Shown here: positions 16,979 to 24,727 of the stretch, one piece after another
Layout of the letters: every line of letters starts with the position of its first letter
Numbering within the stretch: position 1 is the stretch's first letter
Origin: JAVBJV01 sp031546815
GTDB taxonomy: Bacteria; Pseudomonadota; Alphaproteobacteria; Acetobacterales; Acetobacteraceae
Direction: 5' to 3'
Assembly (NCBI GenBank): GCA_031546815.1
Contig: JAVBJV010000062.1
Coordinates: 1-29,402 of the forward strand
DNA: 29,402 nt
Translations under genes and position numbers: made by a program
Notes under the pieces: model-generated
Told to the model about the DNA's origin: nothing
Database searches by the model: none
What the model saw: only the letters and a program-made list of their open reading frames with translations

Positions 16979-16992
16979 CTGTGCCAGCACAG
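16979..16992. promoter_or_regulatory. Short palindrome upstream of the dehydratase gene
   Basis: CTGTGC-CA-GCACAG is a perfect 6-2-6 inverted repeat in the 69-base gap between the dehydratase start and the upstream gene. Position fits an operator or a small hairpin; nothing else supports a specific role. Confidence 0.3.
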
Positions 16993-17015
16993 GTGCCGGT
17001 TGAGAATACGCTGTT

Positions 17016-17579
17016 TCAGTCGATACGCTTTTTCCAATCCAGTTTTGGCACATGGATGCGTGCACCGAACGTGCCGTCCCATACGGCTGTAAAGCCCTGG
17101 CGTGCCAGTTCGGCCACGATGATGCGGCCGATCATCACGCCTTCGGTCAGTTCGCCCTCGGGGTCCATGGGGCCGAATGCAAGGTACAGGCCGCCCCCCT
17201 TGATGGCGCCTTCAATATCCTGTCCGTGGTAGAAACAATACCCGATCAGCGATGTTGGATCGTCGCTTTCATGATAGATGCTGCACGCATCGTCGTAGCC
17301 GTCTTTCTGGGTATAGCCTGCGTTCTGCAGGGCGATGATGCCGCGCTGCCCCAGTGCCTCGAACACCGCATCCAGCCTGTCGCAGTCGGTGGTGGGGGGC
17401 CAGGTTTCCTGTTCCTGTCGCAGGGCCTCGAAACTGGCGGCGATGTGCGCGCAGGCTTCATCGGCGGCAGCGCCGCTCAGTTCGTGCAGATCGTCGCAGA
17501 TAATCTCCTCGACCTCGTCCGGCAGGTAGAAGCCAGAGCGCACCAGGTTGCGGATGTCGTCTTCGATCTCGGGGGTCAT
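17016..17579 (-). CDS. DUF6891-like protein of unknown function
   Basis: 187 codons, acidic overall, no signal peptide or membrane segment. It opens with helices (residues 1-55: IRNLVRSGFYLPDEVEEII) and then reads WPPTTDCDRLDAVFEALGQRGIIALQNAGYTQKDG. The latter resembles proteins grouped as DUF6891, where this 'T-D-x-x-R-L-x-x-A-F' and 'GI-A-x-x-x-G-x-T' pattern is typical. A C-terminal alpha/beta part ends with FTAVWDGTFGARI. No catalytic motif is recognised. It is nine bases downstream of the oxidoreductase gene on the same strand, so the two are probably co-transcribed. The family assignment is from memory of the pattern and is moderately secure; reality as a gene is well supported by length and context. 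Confidence 0.75.
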   Translation of the reverse strand: MTPEIEDDIRNLVRSGFYLPDEVEEIICDDLHELSGAAADEACAHIAASFEALRQEQETWPPTTDCDRLDAVFEALGQRGIIALQNAGYTQKDGYDDACSIYHESDDPTSLIGYCFYHGQDIEGAIKGGGLYLAFGPMDPEGELTEGVMIGRIIVAELARQGFTAVWDGTFGARIHVPKLDWKKRID

Positions 17580-17588
17580 GGTGTTCTC

Positions 17589-18614
17589 TTATCCGTGCAC
17601 GCGCACCAGCAGCTTGCCGAAGTTCTTCCCTTCCAGCAGGCCGATCAGCGCGGCGGGGGCGTTGTCCAGCCCTTCTACCACATCTTCCTTCCAGCGTAGC
17701 TGCCCGTCGCGCATCCAGCCCGAGACATCGCGCAGGAAATCCGCCCGCATGGACGCAAAGTCCGAGACGATGAAGCCGCGGATCGTCAGCCGCTTGGTCA
17801 GCACGGCGCGCATCAGCCCGGGGAAGCGGTCCATCCCGGCGACGGGGTCGGTCGAGATACCGGTGGCGTTATACTGCGCGATCAGCCCGCAGACCGGGAT
17901 ACGCGCAAAATCGTTCAGCAGCGGGAACACGCCGTTCCATACGGTACCGCCGACATTCTCGAAGTAGATATCGATCCCATTCGGGCAGGCGGCTTTCAGC
18001 TGCTCGCGGAAGTCCGGTGCCTTGTGGTCGACAACCGCGTCAAACCCCAGTTCCTCGCGCACGTAACGCTGCTTCTCGGCTCCACCCACAATGCCCACGG
18101 CGCGGCAGCCGCGAATACGCGCGATCTGCCCGACCGCCGATCCAACCGCACCCGATGCCGCGGCGACCACCACGGTCTCGCCTGCTTTCGGCTGGCCGAT
18201 CACGTGCAGGCCGGTATAGGCCGTCATCCCCGGCATCCCCAGCACGCCAACCGCTGTGGTGACGGGGGCGATGGTCGGGTCAAGTTTCGTCAGTGCCTCG
18301 CCAGCGGCGACCGAGAATTTCTGCCATCCGGCAGCGGCCAGCACCACATCGCCGGGTTTGAAATTCGGGTGCTTGCTTTCGATCACGTCGCAGACCGTGC
18401 CGCCGACCATCGTCTCGCCGATGTTCACCGGCTTGGCATAGGATTTCGCATCGCTGATCCGCCCGCGCATATACGGGTCGAGCGACAGATACAGCGTGCG
18501 TAACAGCACCTGCCCGTCAGCGGGCTGCGGCATGGCGCAGTCTTCGATGCCGAACGTCTCGGGCACCGGTGCGCCGGTTGGACGTTCGGCAAGATAGATA
18601 CGGCGATTCTGCAT
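17589..18614 (-). CDS. NADP-dependent oxidoreductase, CurA/leukotriene B4 dehydrogenase-like (MDR superfamily)
   Basis: 341 codons from ATG 18614, where MQNRRIYLAERP matches the usual start of this family; an in-frame ATG 14 codons upstream is not favoured. LSLDPYMRGRISD is the family-specific N-terminal block, VGGTVCDVIES follows, and AASGAVGSAVGQIARIRG (from residue 152) is the NADP-binding Rossmann loop. FENVGGTVWN then NDFARIPVCGLIAQYN are also characteristic. It has no zinc-ligand cysteines, as expected for this zinc-free branch. Members reduce activated C=C double bonds of enones with NADPH in the cytoplasm (E. coli CurA/YncB is similar in size). The physiological substrate is not evident from the neighbours. 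Confidence 0.9.
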   Translation of the reverse strand: MQNRRIYLAERPTGAPVPETFGIEDCAMPQPADGQVLLRTLYLSLDPYMRGRISDAKSYAKPVNIGETMVGGTVCDVIESKHPNFKPGDVVLAAAGWQKFSVAAGEALTKLDPTIAPVTTAVGVLGMPGMTAYTGLHVIGQPKAGETVVVAAASGAVGSAVGQIARIRGCRAVGIVGGAEKQRYVREELGFDAVVDHKAPDFREQLKAACPNGIDIYFENVGGTVWNGVFPLLNDFARIPVCGLIAQYNATGISTDPVAGMDRFPGLMRAVLTKRLTIRGFIVSDFASMRADFLRDVSGWMRDGQLRWKEDVVEGLDNAPAALIGLLEGKNFGKLLVRVHG

Positions 18615-18704
18615 GGTGTTGGCCCCCCGATCGGATTTCGGGCGGCATTGCAGCACCGCTTGCGCCGCTTGTCACCAGTGGCCGGACGCGGCAAGTTTGC
18701 GGGC

Positions 18705-20057
18705 ATGAAAACCCTGACGCAACTCGCCGCCGATCTTGCGGCCGGAACCATCACGTCGCGCGCGCTGATCGAAGACAGCCTGGCGCGCATCGCCGATCCC
18801 AAGGGCGAGGGATCGCGCGTCTTCACCCGCGTGCACGCCGATGCCGCGCGCGCCACGGCAGATGCCATGGACCTGCTGCGCAAGGCCGGGCGTGCGCCCA
18901 GCGCCTATGCCGGGATCCCGATGGTGTTCAAGGACCTGACCGACATTGCGGGCGAACCCACCCCCGCCGGATCGAAGGTGCTGGCGGATGCTGCGCCCGC
19001 GCGTGTCACCGCACCGGTTGCGGCGCGGATGTTTGCGCAAGGGTTTGTGTCCGTTGGGCGCACAAACATGACCGAATTCGCCTATTCCGGTCTGGGGCTG
19101 AACCCGCATTACGGCACCCCCGCCGCTGGGTGGGAGCGCGATGTCGCGCCGCGTGTGCCGGGTGGGTCGTCGTCGGGTACCGGTGTTGCGGTGGGCGATG
19201 GGATCGTGCCGCTGGGTCTGGGGTCCGACACGGGTGGATCGTGCCGCATTCCTGCTGCCTGCAACAACATTATCGGCTTCAAGCCCACGGCGCGGCGCGT
19301 GCCGCTGGAGGGATTTTTGCCGCTGTCGCACAGCCTCGACTCCATCGGGCCGCTGGCGCGCTGCGTGGCGGATTGCGCAGTCGCTGACGCGGTGTTCGCG
19401 GGCGGCATGCCGGAGATCCCCGATGCCGCATCGCTGGCGGGGCTGCGTATCGGTGTGCCGAAGAATTACGTGCGCGACGACATGGACCCCGAGGTCGCCA
19501 AATGGTTCGACCGCACGCTGACGGCGCTGTCGCTGGCCGGTGCGCATGTGGTGGAGTTCCGGTTCGACGAACTGACCGAAATTCCCGCCATCAACGCCAA
19601 GGGTGGCTTTACTGCGGCCGAGGCCTATCACTGGCACCGCGCATTACTGGCGGACAAGCGCGACGGGTACGACCCGCGCGTTGCCTCGCGTATCATGATG
19701 GGCGAGAAGATGAGTGCGGCGGATTACCTCGACATCGTGGCGCGCCGTGCCGACCTGATCGCGCGCAGCGATGCCCGCACCGAGATGTTCGACATCATCG
19801 CCATGCCGACCATCCCGGTGGTGCCGCCGAAGATCGCCAATCTGCTGACGGATGACGAAGCCTATCGCGTCACCAATCTGCTGCTGCTGCGTAACCCGTC
19901 CATCGGCAACATGCTCGACCGTTGCGCGCTGGCCCTGCCGTGCGGTGAACCTGGCGGCGCGCCGGTCAGCCTGATGCTGATGGGCAAGCGCATGGAAGAT
20001 CGTCGTCTGCTTTCCATCGGCCTGTCGGTCGAGGAGATGCTGAACGCCCGATGCTGA
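18705..20057 (+). CDS. Amidase (amidase-signature family)
   Basis: 450 codons from ATG 18705; there is no strong ribosome site, and an in-frame start 19 codons earlier would encode an Arg-rich extension. The Ser-cisSer-Lys triad is readable: K76 in MVFKDLTD, S155 in GGSSSGTG, and nucleophile S179 in GSDTGGSCRIPA, with the 24-residue spacing typical of the family. The C-terminal half has LALPCGEPGGAPVSLMLMG, also standard. It hydrolyses an amide, or possibly an ester, in the cytoplasm. It lacks the partner genes gatB and gatC nearby, so it is unlikely to be glutamyl-tRNA amidotransferase. The glycosylase gene begins inside its last codons. Confidence 0.92.
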   Translation: MKTLTQLAADLAAGTITSRALIEDSLARIADPKGEGSRVFTRVHADAARATADAMDLLRKAGRAPSAYAGIPMVFKDLTDIAGEPTPAGSKVLADAAPARVTAPVAARMFAQGFVSVGRTNMTEFAYSGLGLNPHYGTPAAGWERDVAPRVPGGSSSGTGVAVGDGIVPLGLGSDTGGSCRIPAACNNIIGFKPTARRVPLEGFLPLSHSLDSIGPLARCVADCAVADAVFAGGMPEIPDAASLAGLRIGVPKNYVRDDMDPEVAKWFDRTLTALSLAGAHVVEFRFDELTEIPAINAKGGFTAAEAYHWHRALLADKRDGYDPRVASRIMMGEKMSAADYLDIVARRADLIARSDARTEMFDIIAMPTIPVVPPKIANLLTDDEAYRVTNLLLLRNPSIGNMLDRCALALPCGEPGGAPVSLMLMGKRMEDRRLLSIGLSVEEMLNARC

Positions 20058-20530
20058 AACACTGCCTGCCGCCCGAGGTTGATGCCCGAACACAGGTGCT
20101 GATCCTGGGGTCTCTGCCGGGCGAGGCATCGCTGGCGGCGGCGCAGTATTACGCGCATCCGCAGAACCAGTTCTGGCGGTTGCTGGGCGCGTTGCTGGAT
20201 ACGGATCTGCACGGGCGGGCATATGCGGACAGGCTGGCGTGTTTGCGTCAGCACGGCATCGGCGTGTGGGACGTGGTGGGGCAGGCGCGGCGTGTAGGTA
20301 GTCTGGATACGGCGCTGCGTGATGTTGCGTTCAACGATCTGAACCGGCTGATTGCCGATCTGCCCGCACTGAAAGTCGTGGCGTTCAACGGCAAGACGGC
20401 AGTCAGAGCGCGCCGGCGGATGGCGTGGGATAACGCCGTGCTGGAACTACCGTCCTCCAGCCCGGCTTTCACGCTGGGTTTCGATGCCAAGCTTGCGGCA
20501 TGGCAGGCGTTGCTACCCTTTCTTGGGTAG
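20051..20530 (+). CDS. DNA-deoxyinosine (hypoxanthine) glycosylase-like, uracil-DNA glycosylase superfamily
   Basis: 159 codons; the ATG at 20051 overlaps the amidase stop by seven bases, indicating coupled translation. The active-site start LILGSLPGE (17-25) and YYAHPQNQFW (33-42) are characteristic of the hypoxanthine-DNA glycosylase group of the UDG superfamily, and ELPSSSPAF near the C-terminus is the DNA-intercalation-loop counterpart. It removes deaminated bases, such as hypoxanthine and possibly uracil, at the first step of base-excision repair. Length is normal for the group (about 160-175). It meets the next gene tail to tail with an 18-base overlap. Confidence 0.88.
   Translation: MLKHCLPPEVDARTQVLILGSLPGEASLAAAQYYAHPQNQFWRLLGALLDTDLHGRAYADRLACLRQHGIGVWDVVGQARRVGSLDTALRDVAFNDLNRLIADLPALKVVAFNGKTAVRARRRMAWDNAVLELPSSSPAFTLGFDAKLAAWQALLPFLG
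20513..20530. terminator. Inverted repeat containing both convergent stop codons
   Basis: CTACCC-TTTCTT-GGGTAG: a 6-base stem whose arms are the TAG stop codons plus adjacent bases of the two converging genes. The stem is short and may help separate the two transcripts; a terminator role is only inferred. Confidence 0.3.
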
Positions 20531-21409
20531 GTCGATCCCGGCCAGTTTTTCCCAGAAGCGGATAACGAACGCATCGTCACGCGCGCCATCTCCCGATGCA
20601 GCCGCCGCCAGAAACAACTGATGCGCGGCAGCCGATAGCGGCAATGGGAATGTCAACGCACGTGCCTGGTCGAGCACGATTCCCAGATCCTTCACGAAGA
20701 TGTTGATGGCCGAATGCGGCGTGTCGTCGCCCTGTAAAATATGCGGCACGCGGTTTTGGAACATCCACGACGACCCGGCCGAGGCCGAGATCACGTTGAA
20801 CAACGTCGTGGGGTCTGCGCCAGCACGAATACCCAGCGCCATTGCTTCGGCGGCCGCGGCGATGTGCACGCCGGCCAGCAATTGGTTCACCATCTTCACC
20901 GTGCTGCCGATGCCCACCTCGTCGCCCAGGCGATAGACCTTGCCTGCCATGGCGTTCAGCACCGGATCGGCTTTTGAGAAAGCTTCGGGCGCGCCGGATG
21001 CCATCACCGTCATAGTGCCCGCGCCCGCCGCCACCGACCCACCCGACACCGGTGCATCGAGCATCAGCAGACCTGCATCGGCGCAACGCACCGCCAATGC
21101 GCGCGCCGCTTCCGGCGCCACGGTTGAGCAGGCGATGACGACAGCACCGGGGGACAGTTGCGTGGCACAACCCTGCGGCCCAAACAGCGCGTTTTCGGTC
21201 TGTGTGGCGTTGACCACGAAGATGATGACGGCATCGATGCCCTGCGGCAGTTCGGCTGGAGTGGCGACGGCTGTGTTGAATGCGGCGCGTGCCTCGGGGC
21301 GGATATCGCATCCGGTGACGTCGAACCCCTTGCTGCGCAGCGTCCCCGCAACACCCATTCCCATCGAACCAAGCCCGATCACGGCGACTTTCAGGTCAGG
21401 CTGCGTCAT
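20513..21409 (-). CDS. NAD(P)-dependent dehydrogenase, 3-hydroxyisobutyrate dehydrogenase family (L-threonate-dehydrogenase-like)
   Basis: 298 codons from ATG 21409, preceded by GGGGAAA; a longer frame would add 23 residues without a ribosome site. GLGSMG (12-17) is the Rossmann nucleotide motif, DAPVSGGSVAAGAGT (118-132) the substrate-binding block, and STVKMVNQLL carries the catalytic K172 and the conserved N175. A helical C-terminal domain follows. The family oxidises beta-hydroxy acids to aldehydes or keto acids. GLGSMGMG and the overall length recall L-threonate 2-dehydrogenase (LtnD), but glycerate/tartronate-semialdehyde or 3-hydroxyisobutyrate remain possible. None of the usual threonate partners (ltnK, otnC) is beside it. 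It diverges from the RidA-family gene. Confidence 0.9.
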   Translation of the reverse strand: MTQPDLKVAVIGLGSMGMGVAGTLRSKGFDVTGCDIRPEARAAFNTAVATPAELPQGIDAVIIFVVNATQTENALFGPQGCATQLSPGAVVIACSTVAPEAARALAVRCADAGLLMLDAPVSGGSVAAGAGTMTVMASGAPEAFSKADPVLNAMAGKVYRLGDEVGIGSTVKMVNQLLAGVHIAAAAEAMALGIRAGADPTTLFNVISASAGSSWMFQNRVPHILQGDDTPHSAINIFVKDLGIVLDQARALTFPLPLSAAAHQLFLAAAASGDGARDDAFVIRFWEKLAGIDLPKKG

Positions 21410-21469
21410 GATGTTTCCCCGTTTGGTTTCGTGCAGAGAAACGGAGTTTTTCGCGGTAGGCAAGTGCTG

Positions 21470-21501
21470 TTTACACACTGTTCCGAATGGGTTTTAGTGT
21501 G
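21470..21501 (+). promoter_or_regulatory. Candidate promoter with overlapping inverted repeat upstream of the RidA-family gene
   Basis: TTTACA (21470-21475; five of six) and TTTAGT (21493-21498; four of six) are 17 bases apart. An inverted pair CACACT (21474-21479) / AGTGTG (21496-21501) covers the -35 edge and the -10 box, the place where a repressor would act. Predicted start is near 21505. Confidence 0.35.
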
Positions 21502-21515
21502 CGCAGAAACAAACG

Positions 21516-21534
21516 CGATGTGAGAAGCACATCG
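21516..21534. promoter_or_regulatory. Perfect palindrome just before the RidA-family ribosome site
   Basis: CGATGTG-AGAAG-CACATCG, a perfect 7-base stem with a 5-base loop, ends three bases before the GGGAG ribosome site at 21538-21542. If transcribed it is a leader hairpin; as DNA it could be an operator downstream of the promoter. Confidence 0.45.
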
Positions 21535-21550
21535 TGTGGGAGCTGCGCCG

Positions 21551-22021
21551 ATGCTTGCAAACGACGACGCTGAAGCCAGACTTGTCGCCCTGGGCGTGCA
21601 GTTGCCCCCGCTGCCGACCCCGATTGCGAATTATCTGCCGTTCCGTCTGGATGGGAACACCATCTATCTGGCCGGACAGGGGCCGCGCCATCTGGACGGC
21701 GCGCTGTGCACAGGCAAGGTCGGCGCAGATGTCAGCGTTGCGGACGCATACCAGCACGCACGCCTGATCGGCACGCGGTTGTTATCTGCCGCGCGTGCGG
21801 CCGCCGGGTCGCTTGGTAATGTGCAGGCGGTGAAGGTGTTCGGCATGATCAACGCGACGCCCGACTTCGTCAGCCACCCCGATGTTATCAATGGATGTTC
21901 GGACCTGTTCGTTGATGTTCTGGGCGAATTCGGACAGCATGCGCGTTCGGTGGTCGGCGTGAATTCACTGTCGAACAACATGAGCATGGAGATCGAGGCG
22001 ATCTTCCGGATCAGGGGCTGA
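21551..22021 (+). CDS. RidA/YjgF/YER057c family protein
   Basis: 156 codons from ATG 21551 with GGGAG eight bases upstream; a GTG 15 bases earlier is less well placed. It belongs to the longer RidA subgroup (about 150-155 residues) beginning EARLVALGVQLPPLPTPIANY, with YLAGQGPRH and TGKVGADVSVADAYQHAR in the first half. HARSVVGVNSL then MEIEAIFRIRG closes the chain and includes the likely substrate-binding Arg and Glu. RidA itself hydrolyses reactive 2-aminoacrylate and other enamines/imines formed by PLP dehydratases and amino-acid oxidases, both of which are encoded in this window. Subgroup members have not all been shown to do this. The 3' end overlaps the convergent pseudouridine synthase gene by 11 bases. 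Confidence 0.9.
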   Translation: MLANDDAEARLVALGVQLPPLPTPIANYLPFRLDGNTIYLAGQGPRHLDGALCTGKVGADVSVADAYQHARLIGTRLLSAARAAAGSLGNVQAVKVFGMINATPDFVSHPDVINGCSDLFVDVLGEFGQHARSVVGVNSLSNNMSMEIEAIFRIRG

Positions 22022-22661
22022 CCCAGCCGCAGCGCAGAAGCGCATCATGCATATGTGCCGGTGGCGGAGCCGTCACAGAAACGGGCGGCTCCAGCGGTAG
22101 GTCGATGGCGCGCGCCATCAGGTGCAGGCGCGTATCCGCAACACCATAGACCGGGTCACCCAGAATGGGGTGACCGATATGTGCGCAATGCACGCGGATC
22201 TGGTGCGTGCGCCCGGTCTTGGGCGATAGCTCCAGCCAACTGATGCCATCGGCCTGACCCATCACACGCCAGGCGGTCCGCGCGGTTTTTCCCGCCGGAT
22301 CGACGATCATGCGCCAGCCAGATTTGGCAGTGCTGTGCTTCAGCAACGGTGCATCAATGGTGCCGCTTGTCTGCGCAGGAACACCACGCACCACCGCCCA
22401 ATAGGTTTTCCGCACCCGGTTTTCCGCGAACAGCGTCTGCAGTTCTTTCATCGCCGCCTTGCGCCGCGCCAGCACCAGACATCCCGATGTGTCGGTGTCG
22501 AGCCGGTGCGCCAGCCACGGTCCATCGCGTCGCCCGAATTGCAGATCCGGGAAATGGTCTTCGACGCTTGCGCCGCCGCGCGGCCCCGGATGCACCGGAA
22601 TGCCGGACGGTTTGTCCAGCACGATGACACGTTCGTCGCGGTAGAGGATGGTTACAGACAT
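22011..22661 (-). CDS. RluA-family RNA pseudouridine synthase
   Basis: 216 codons. DKPSGIPVHPG (16-26) and AHRLDTDTSG (51-60) mark the catalytic domain, with D55 the nucleophilic aspartate that isomerises uridine to pseudouridine. LELSPKTGRTHQIRVHCAHIGHPILGD is the conserved RNA-contact and core block (quoted here in family terms; it lies at about residues 138-164). There is no N-terminal S4 domain, so it resembles the compact RluA/TruC type. The target, rRNA or tRNA, cannot be told. It is seven bases downstream of the MFS gene on the same strand. Confidence 0.92.
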   Translation of the reverse strand: MSVTILYRDERVIVLDKPSGIPVHPGPRGGASVEDHFPDLQFGRRDGPWLAHRLDTDTSGCLVLARRKAAMKELQTLFAENRVRKTYWAVVRGVPAQTSGTIDAPLLKHSTAKSGWRMIVDPAGKTARTAWRVMGQADGISWLELSPKTGRTHQIRVHCAHIGHPILGDPVYGVADTRLHLMARAIDLPLEPPVSVTAPPPAHMHDALLRCGWVSP

Positions 22662-22667
22662 GCGCCC

Positions 22668-23846
22668 TTATACACGCGCCTGCGCGCTGCGCATCGCCGC
22701 AATAAAACAGAGCAGCGATAACAGCGAACACCCCGCCACCATCAGCAGTGGGTATGTGTATCCCCCCATCATGCCCCACGCCGCGCCCAGCACCACGGGA
22801 CCGGCGGCCCGCGCGATGGAGAACGGCGTGCTGATCGCCCCGGCAATCGTGCCGTATTGCGCCCGCCCGAACAGCTCGACCGGCAGCGCGCCGCGCACGA
22901 TGGTGATGACGCCGTTCCCCGCCCCGTAAAACACCACGAACACCATCAGCACCCAGAACGACCCGCCGAGCGCCAGGAACAGCATGGCGACCGGCATGGC
23001 AGCCAGCGCCGCAACCCCCACCTGCCGCAGCGACACGCGTTGCCCGGCGGTGAATTCCAACACGCGGCCCGAGACCTGCATCGGCCCGATCAGCGTGGCG
23101 AGCAGCAATGCTGCCCCGCCGATATTCTTCTCCGCCAACGCCGGGACCAGATGCGCGCTGACCCCGCCGAACAGAAACCCGTTCAGCGTCATCGCCGCAG
23201 CAAACAGCCAGAATGTGCGCAACCGCAGCGCCTGTTGCAGCGTGAAGCCCGAATGCGGCGTGACCGACACCGGTTGCCGGTGCGCCGGACCGGGCAGGAA
23301 CAGCGCGTGCAATGCGGTGCAGCCCAGGTTCAGGATGGCGATGATGGTGAAACTGTCGCGCCAGCCGAACTGGTTCAGCAGCAAGGCCGTCAGTGGCCAG
23401 AAAATGGTCGAGGCAAGCCCGCCCGCAAAGGTCAGCACCGAGATCCCGCGCCGCGATTCCGTCCCGAAACTGGCGGCAACGGCGGCGAAGGCGGCTTCAT
23501 ACTGGGTCAGCGCCGCTGCCACGCCGTTGAAGATCCACACGGCATACAGCGCGGTGATGCTGTCCACCTGCCCCGCCAGAAACAGCCCGGCGCTCGCCAT
23601 CACCGACCCGAACGTCATGCAGATCCGCGTGCCGATCCGGTCGAACGCGATCCCGGCGATCAGCGAAACCGCCGCCTGTGCCAGCAGCGAGGCCGAGAAC
23701 GCCCCGGTCAGTGTGGCGCGGCTCCAGCCGGTTTCGGCCTCGATTGCGGGCATCAGCACGGCGAAGGCGTAATACAGCCCGCCCCAATGGACGATCTGCG
23801 TTACGCCGAGTGCCGCCACGACCCGCCAGGGGAGAGTTGTCTGCAT
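22668..23846 (-). CDS. Major facilitator superfamily transporter
   Basis: 392 codons with 12 predicted transmembrane segments in two halves. The loop between helices 2 and 3 has AFDRIGTRICM, a version of the MFS signature D-R-x-G-x-R/K, followed by the Gly-rich helix. QIVHWGGLYYAFAVLMPAI and GWSRATLTGAFS at the N-terminus recall MFS members of the monocarboxylate/oxalate-formate type. Start: GGAAAG lies eight bases before ATG 23846, while a second GGAGGG almost touches it. Inner-membrane secondary transporter; the substrate is unknown and not suggested by the downstream pseudouridine synthase gene. The 71-base gap upstream is divergent to the RNA methyltransferase gene. Confidence 0.9.
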   Translation of the reverse strand: MQTTLPWRVVAALGVTQIVHWGGLYYAFAVLMPAIEAETGWSRATLTGAFSASLLAQAAVSLIAGIAFDRIGTRICMTFGSVMASAGLFLAGQVDSITALYAVWIFNGVAAALTQYEAAFAAVAASFGTESRRGISVLTFAGGLASTIFWPLTALLLNQFGWRDSFTIIAILNLGCTALHALFLPGPAHRQPVSVTPHSGFTLQQALRLRTFWLFAAAMTLNGFLFGGVSAHLVPALAEKNIGGAALLLATLIGPMQVSGRVLEFTAGQRVSLRQVGVAALAAMPVAMLFLALGGSFWVLMVFVVFYGAGNGVITIVRGALPVELFGRAQYGTIAGAISTPFSIARAAGPVVLGAAWGMMGGYTYPLLMVAGCSLLSLLCFIAAMRSAQARV

Positions 23847-23917
23847 CCCTCCATCTTTCCGCGCGGTTGTGCGTTACACAACTACCTTTCTGCACGCAGG
23901 CGGTGTAAGGGCGGTGC

Positions 23918-24634
23918 ATGAGTGTCACTCACAATACGATTTCCGGATCGGCCGCCGTTGCCGCCCTGTTCGCCTGCCGCCCGGCAGACGCGCTGCGGTT
24001 GTTCTATCTGCCCAGCAAGAAGATCGAGGCCGGGCGTTACTGCACGCAGCTGGCGAAAGACCGCAAGCCGTACCGCATGGTCGAGGCGGAGGAGCTGGAA
24101 AAGATTGTCGGCACGCCGCATCACGGTGGCATCGCCGTGGTCGCCAAGCCGCGCAAGATCGGTTTCGCCGACCACGAAACACCGCCGCGTGGACGGTTCC
24201 TGCTGATCCTCGACGGGATCGGCAACCCGCATAATCTGGGTGCCATCATCCGCAGCGCCGCGTTCTTCGGCGCGCCGGGGATCGTGCTGTCGGACCACAA
24301 ATCGCAGGCGCTGCTGTCGGATGCGGTGTATCGCACGGCGGAAGGCGGGGTTGAACACATCAACATGTGGCGCACGCGCGATCTGGCCGATTTTGTGCGC
24401 GCGCTCGACCCGCTGTATCGGACTGTGGCGGCAACGCTGTCGCCTGATGCGATCCCCATCGCCACCGTGCCGCGCGATCGACCCATCGCGCTGATCGTGG
24501 GGAACGAGGAAAGCGGCGTGCGCCCCGGCGTGCTGGAAGCCTGTCGTCGCCAGACGATGATCCCGGGTACCGGCGCCGTGCAGTCGCTGAATGTCGCGCA
24601 GGCGACCGCGGTGTTGTTGCACACATTCCTGTGA
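23918..24634 (+). CDS. TrmH/SpoU-family RNA 2'-O-methyltransferase
   Basis: 238 codons from ATG 23918. An N-terminal substrate-binding domain of about 75 residues with the L30e-like pattern (HHGGIAVVAKP at its end) is followed by the SPOUT knot domain. LDGIGNPHNLGAIIRSAAFFG is motif 1, LIVGNEESGV motif 2, and IPGTGAVQSLNVAQATAVLLH motif 3 (SAM-binding trefoil knot); each is given by its conserved residues. It methylates a ribose 2'-OH in tRNA or rRNA using S-adenosylmethionine; the site cannot be inferred. Similar in layout to RlmB/TrmH. A striking hairpin follows seven bases after the stop. Confidence 0.93.
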   Translation: MSVTHNTISGSAAVAALFACRPADALRLFYLPSKKIEAGRYCTQLAKDRKPYRMVEAEELEKIVGTPHHGGIAVVAKPRKIGFADHETPPRGRFLLILDGIGNPHNLGAIIRSAAFFGAPGIVLSDHKSQALLSDAVYRTAEGGVEHINMWRTRDLADFVRALDPLYRTVAATLSPDAIPIATVPRDRPIALIVGNEESGVRPGVLEACRRQTMIPGTGAVQSLNVAQATAVLLHTFL

Positions 24635-24641
24635 TTTCGGC

Positions 24642-24674
24642 CCGCGCAACGAACGTATTACGTTTGTTGCGCGG
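24642..24674. terminator. 15-bp-stem hairpin between the methyltransferase and binding-protein genes
   Basis: CCGCGCAACGAACGT (24642-24656) pairs with the bases 24660-24674 with one G-U wobble and a three-base loop. There is no T-tract on either strand, so it is either a factor-dependent or bidirectional stop, or an operator for the downstream binding-protein/amidase pair. Confidence 0.5.
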
Positions 24675-24727
24675 TGCCCCTGCACCGGGCACGCTGCTCC
24701 CAGAAAAAGAAGAACCGGGAGCCGCAA

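Noticed and set aside
15729..17003. Plus-strand frame of 424 codons opposite the IlvD/Edd dehydratase
   Set aside because: Complete antisense to a well-supported gene, rich in Arg, His and Gln, with no recognisable domain.
22857..23921. Plus-strand frame of 354 codons opposite the MFS gene
   Set aside because: Antisense shadow, very Arg/Gln/His-rich, no membrane or domain pattern.
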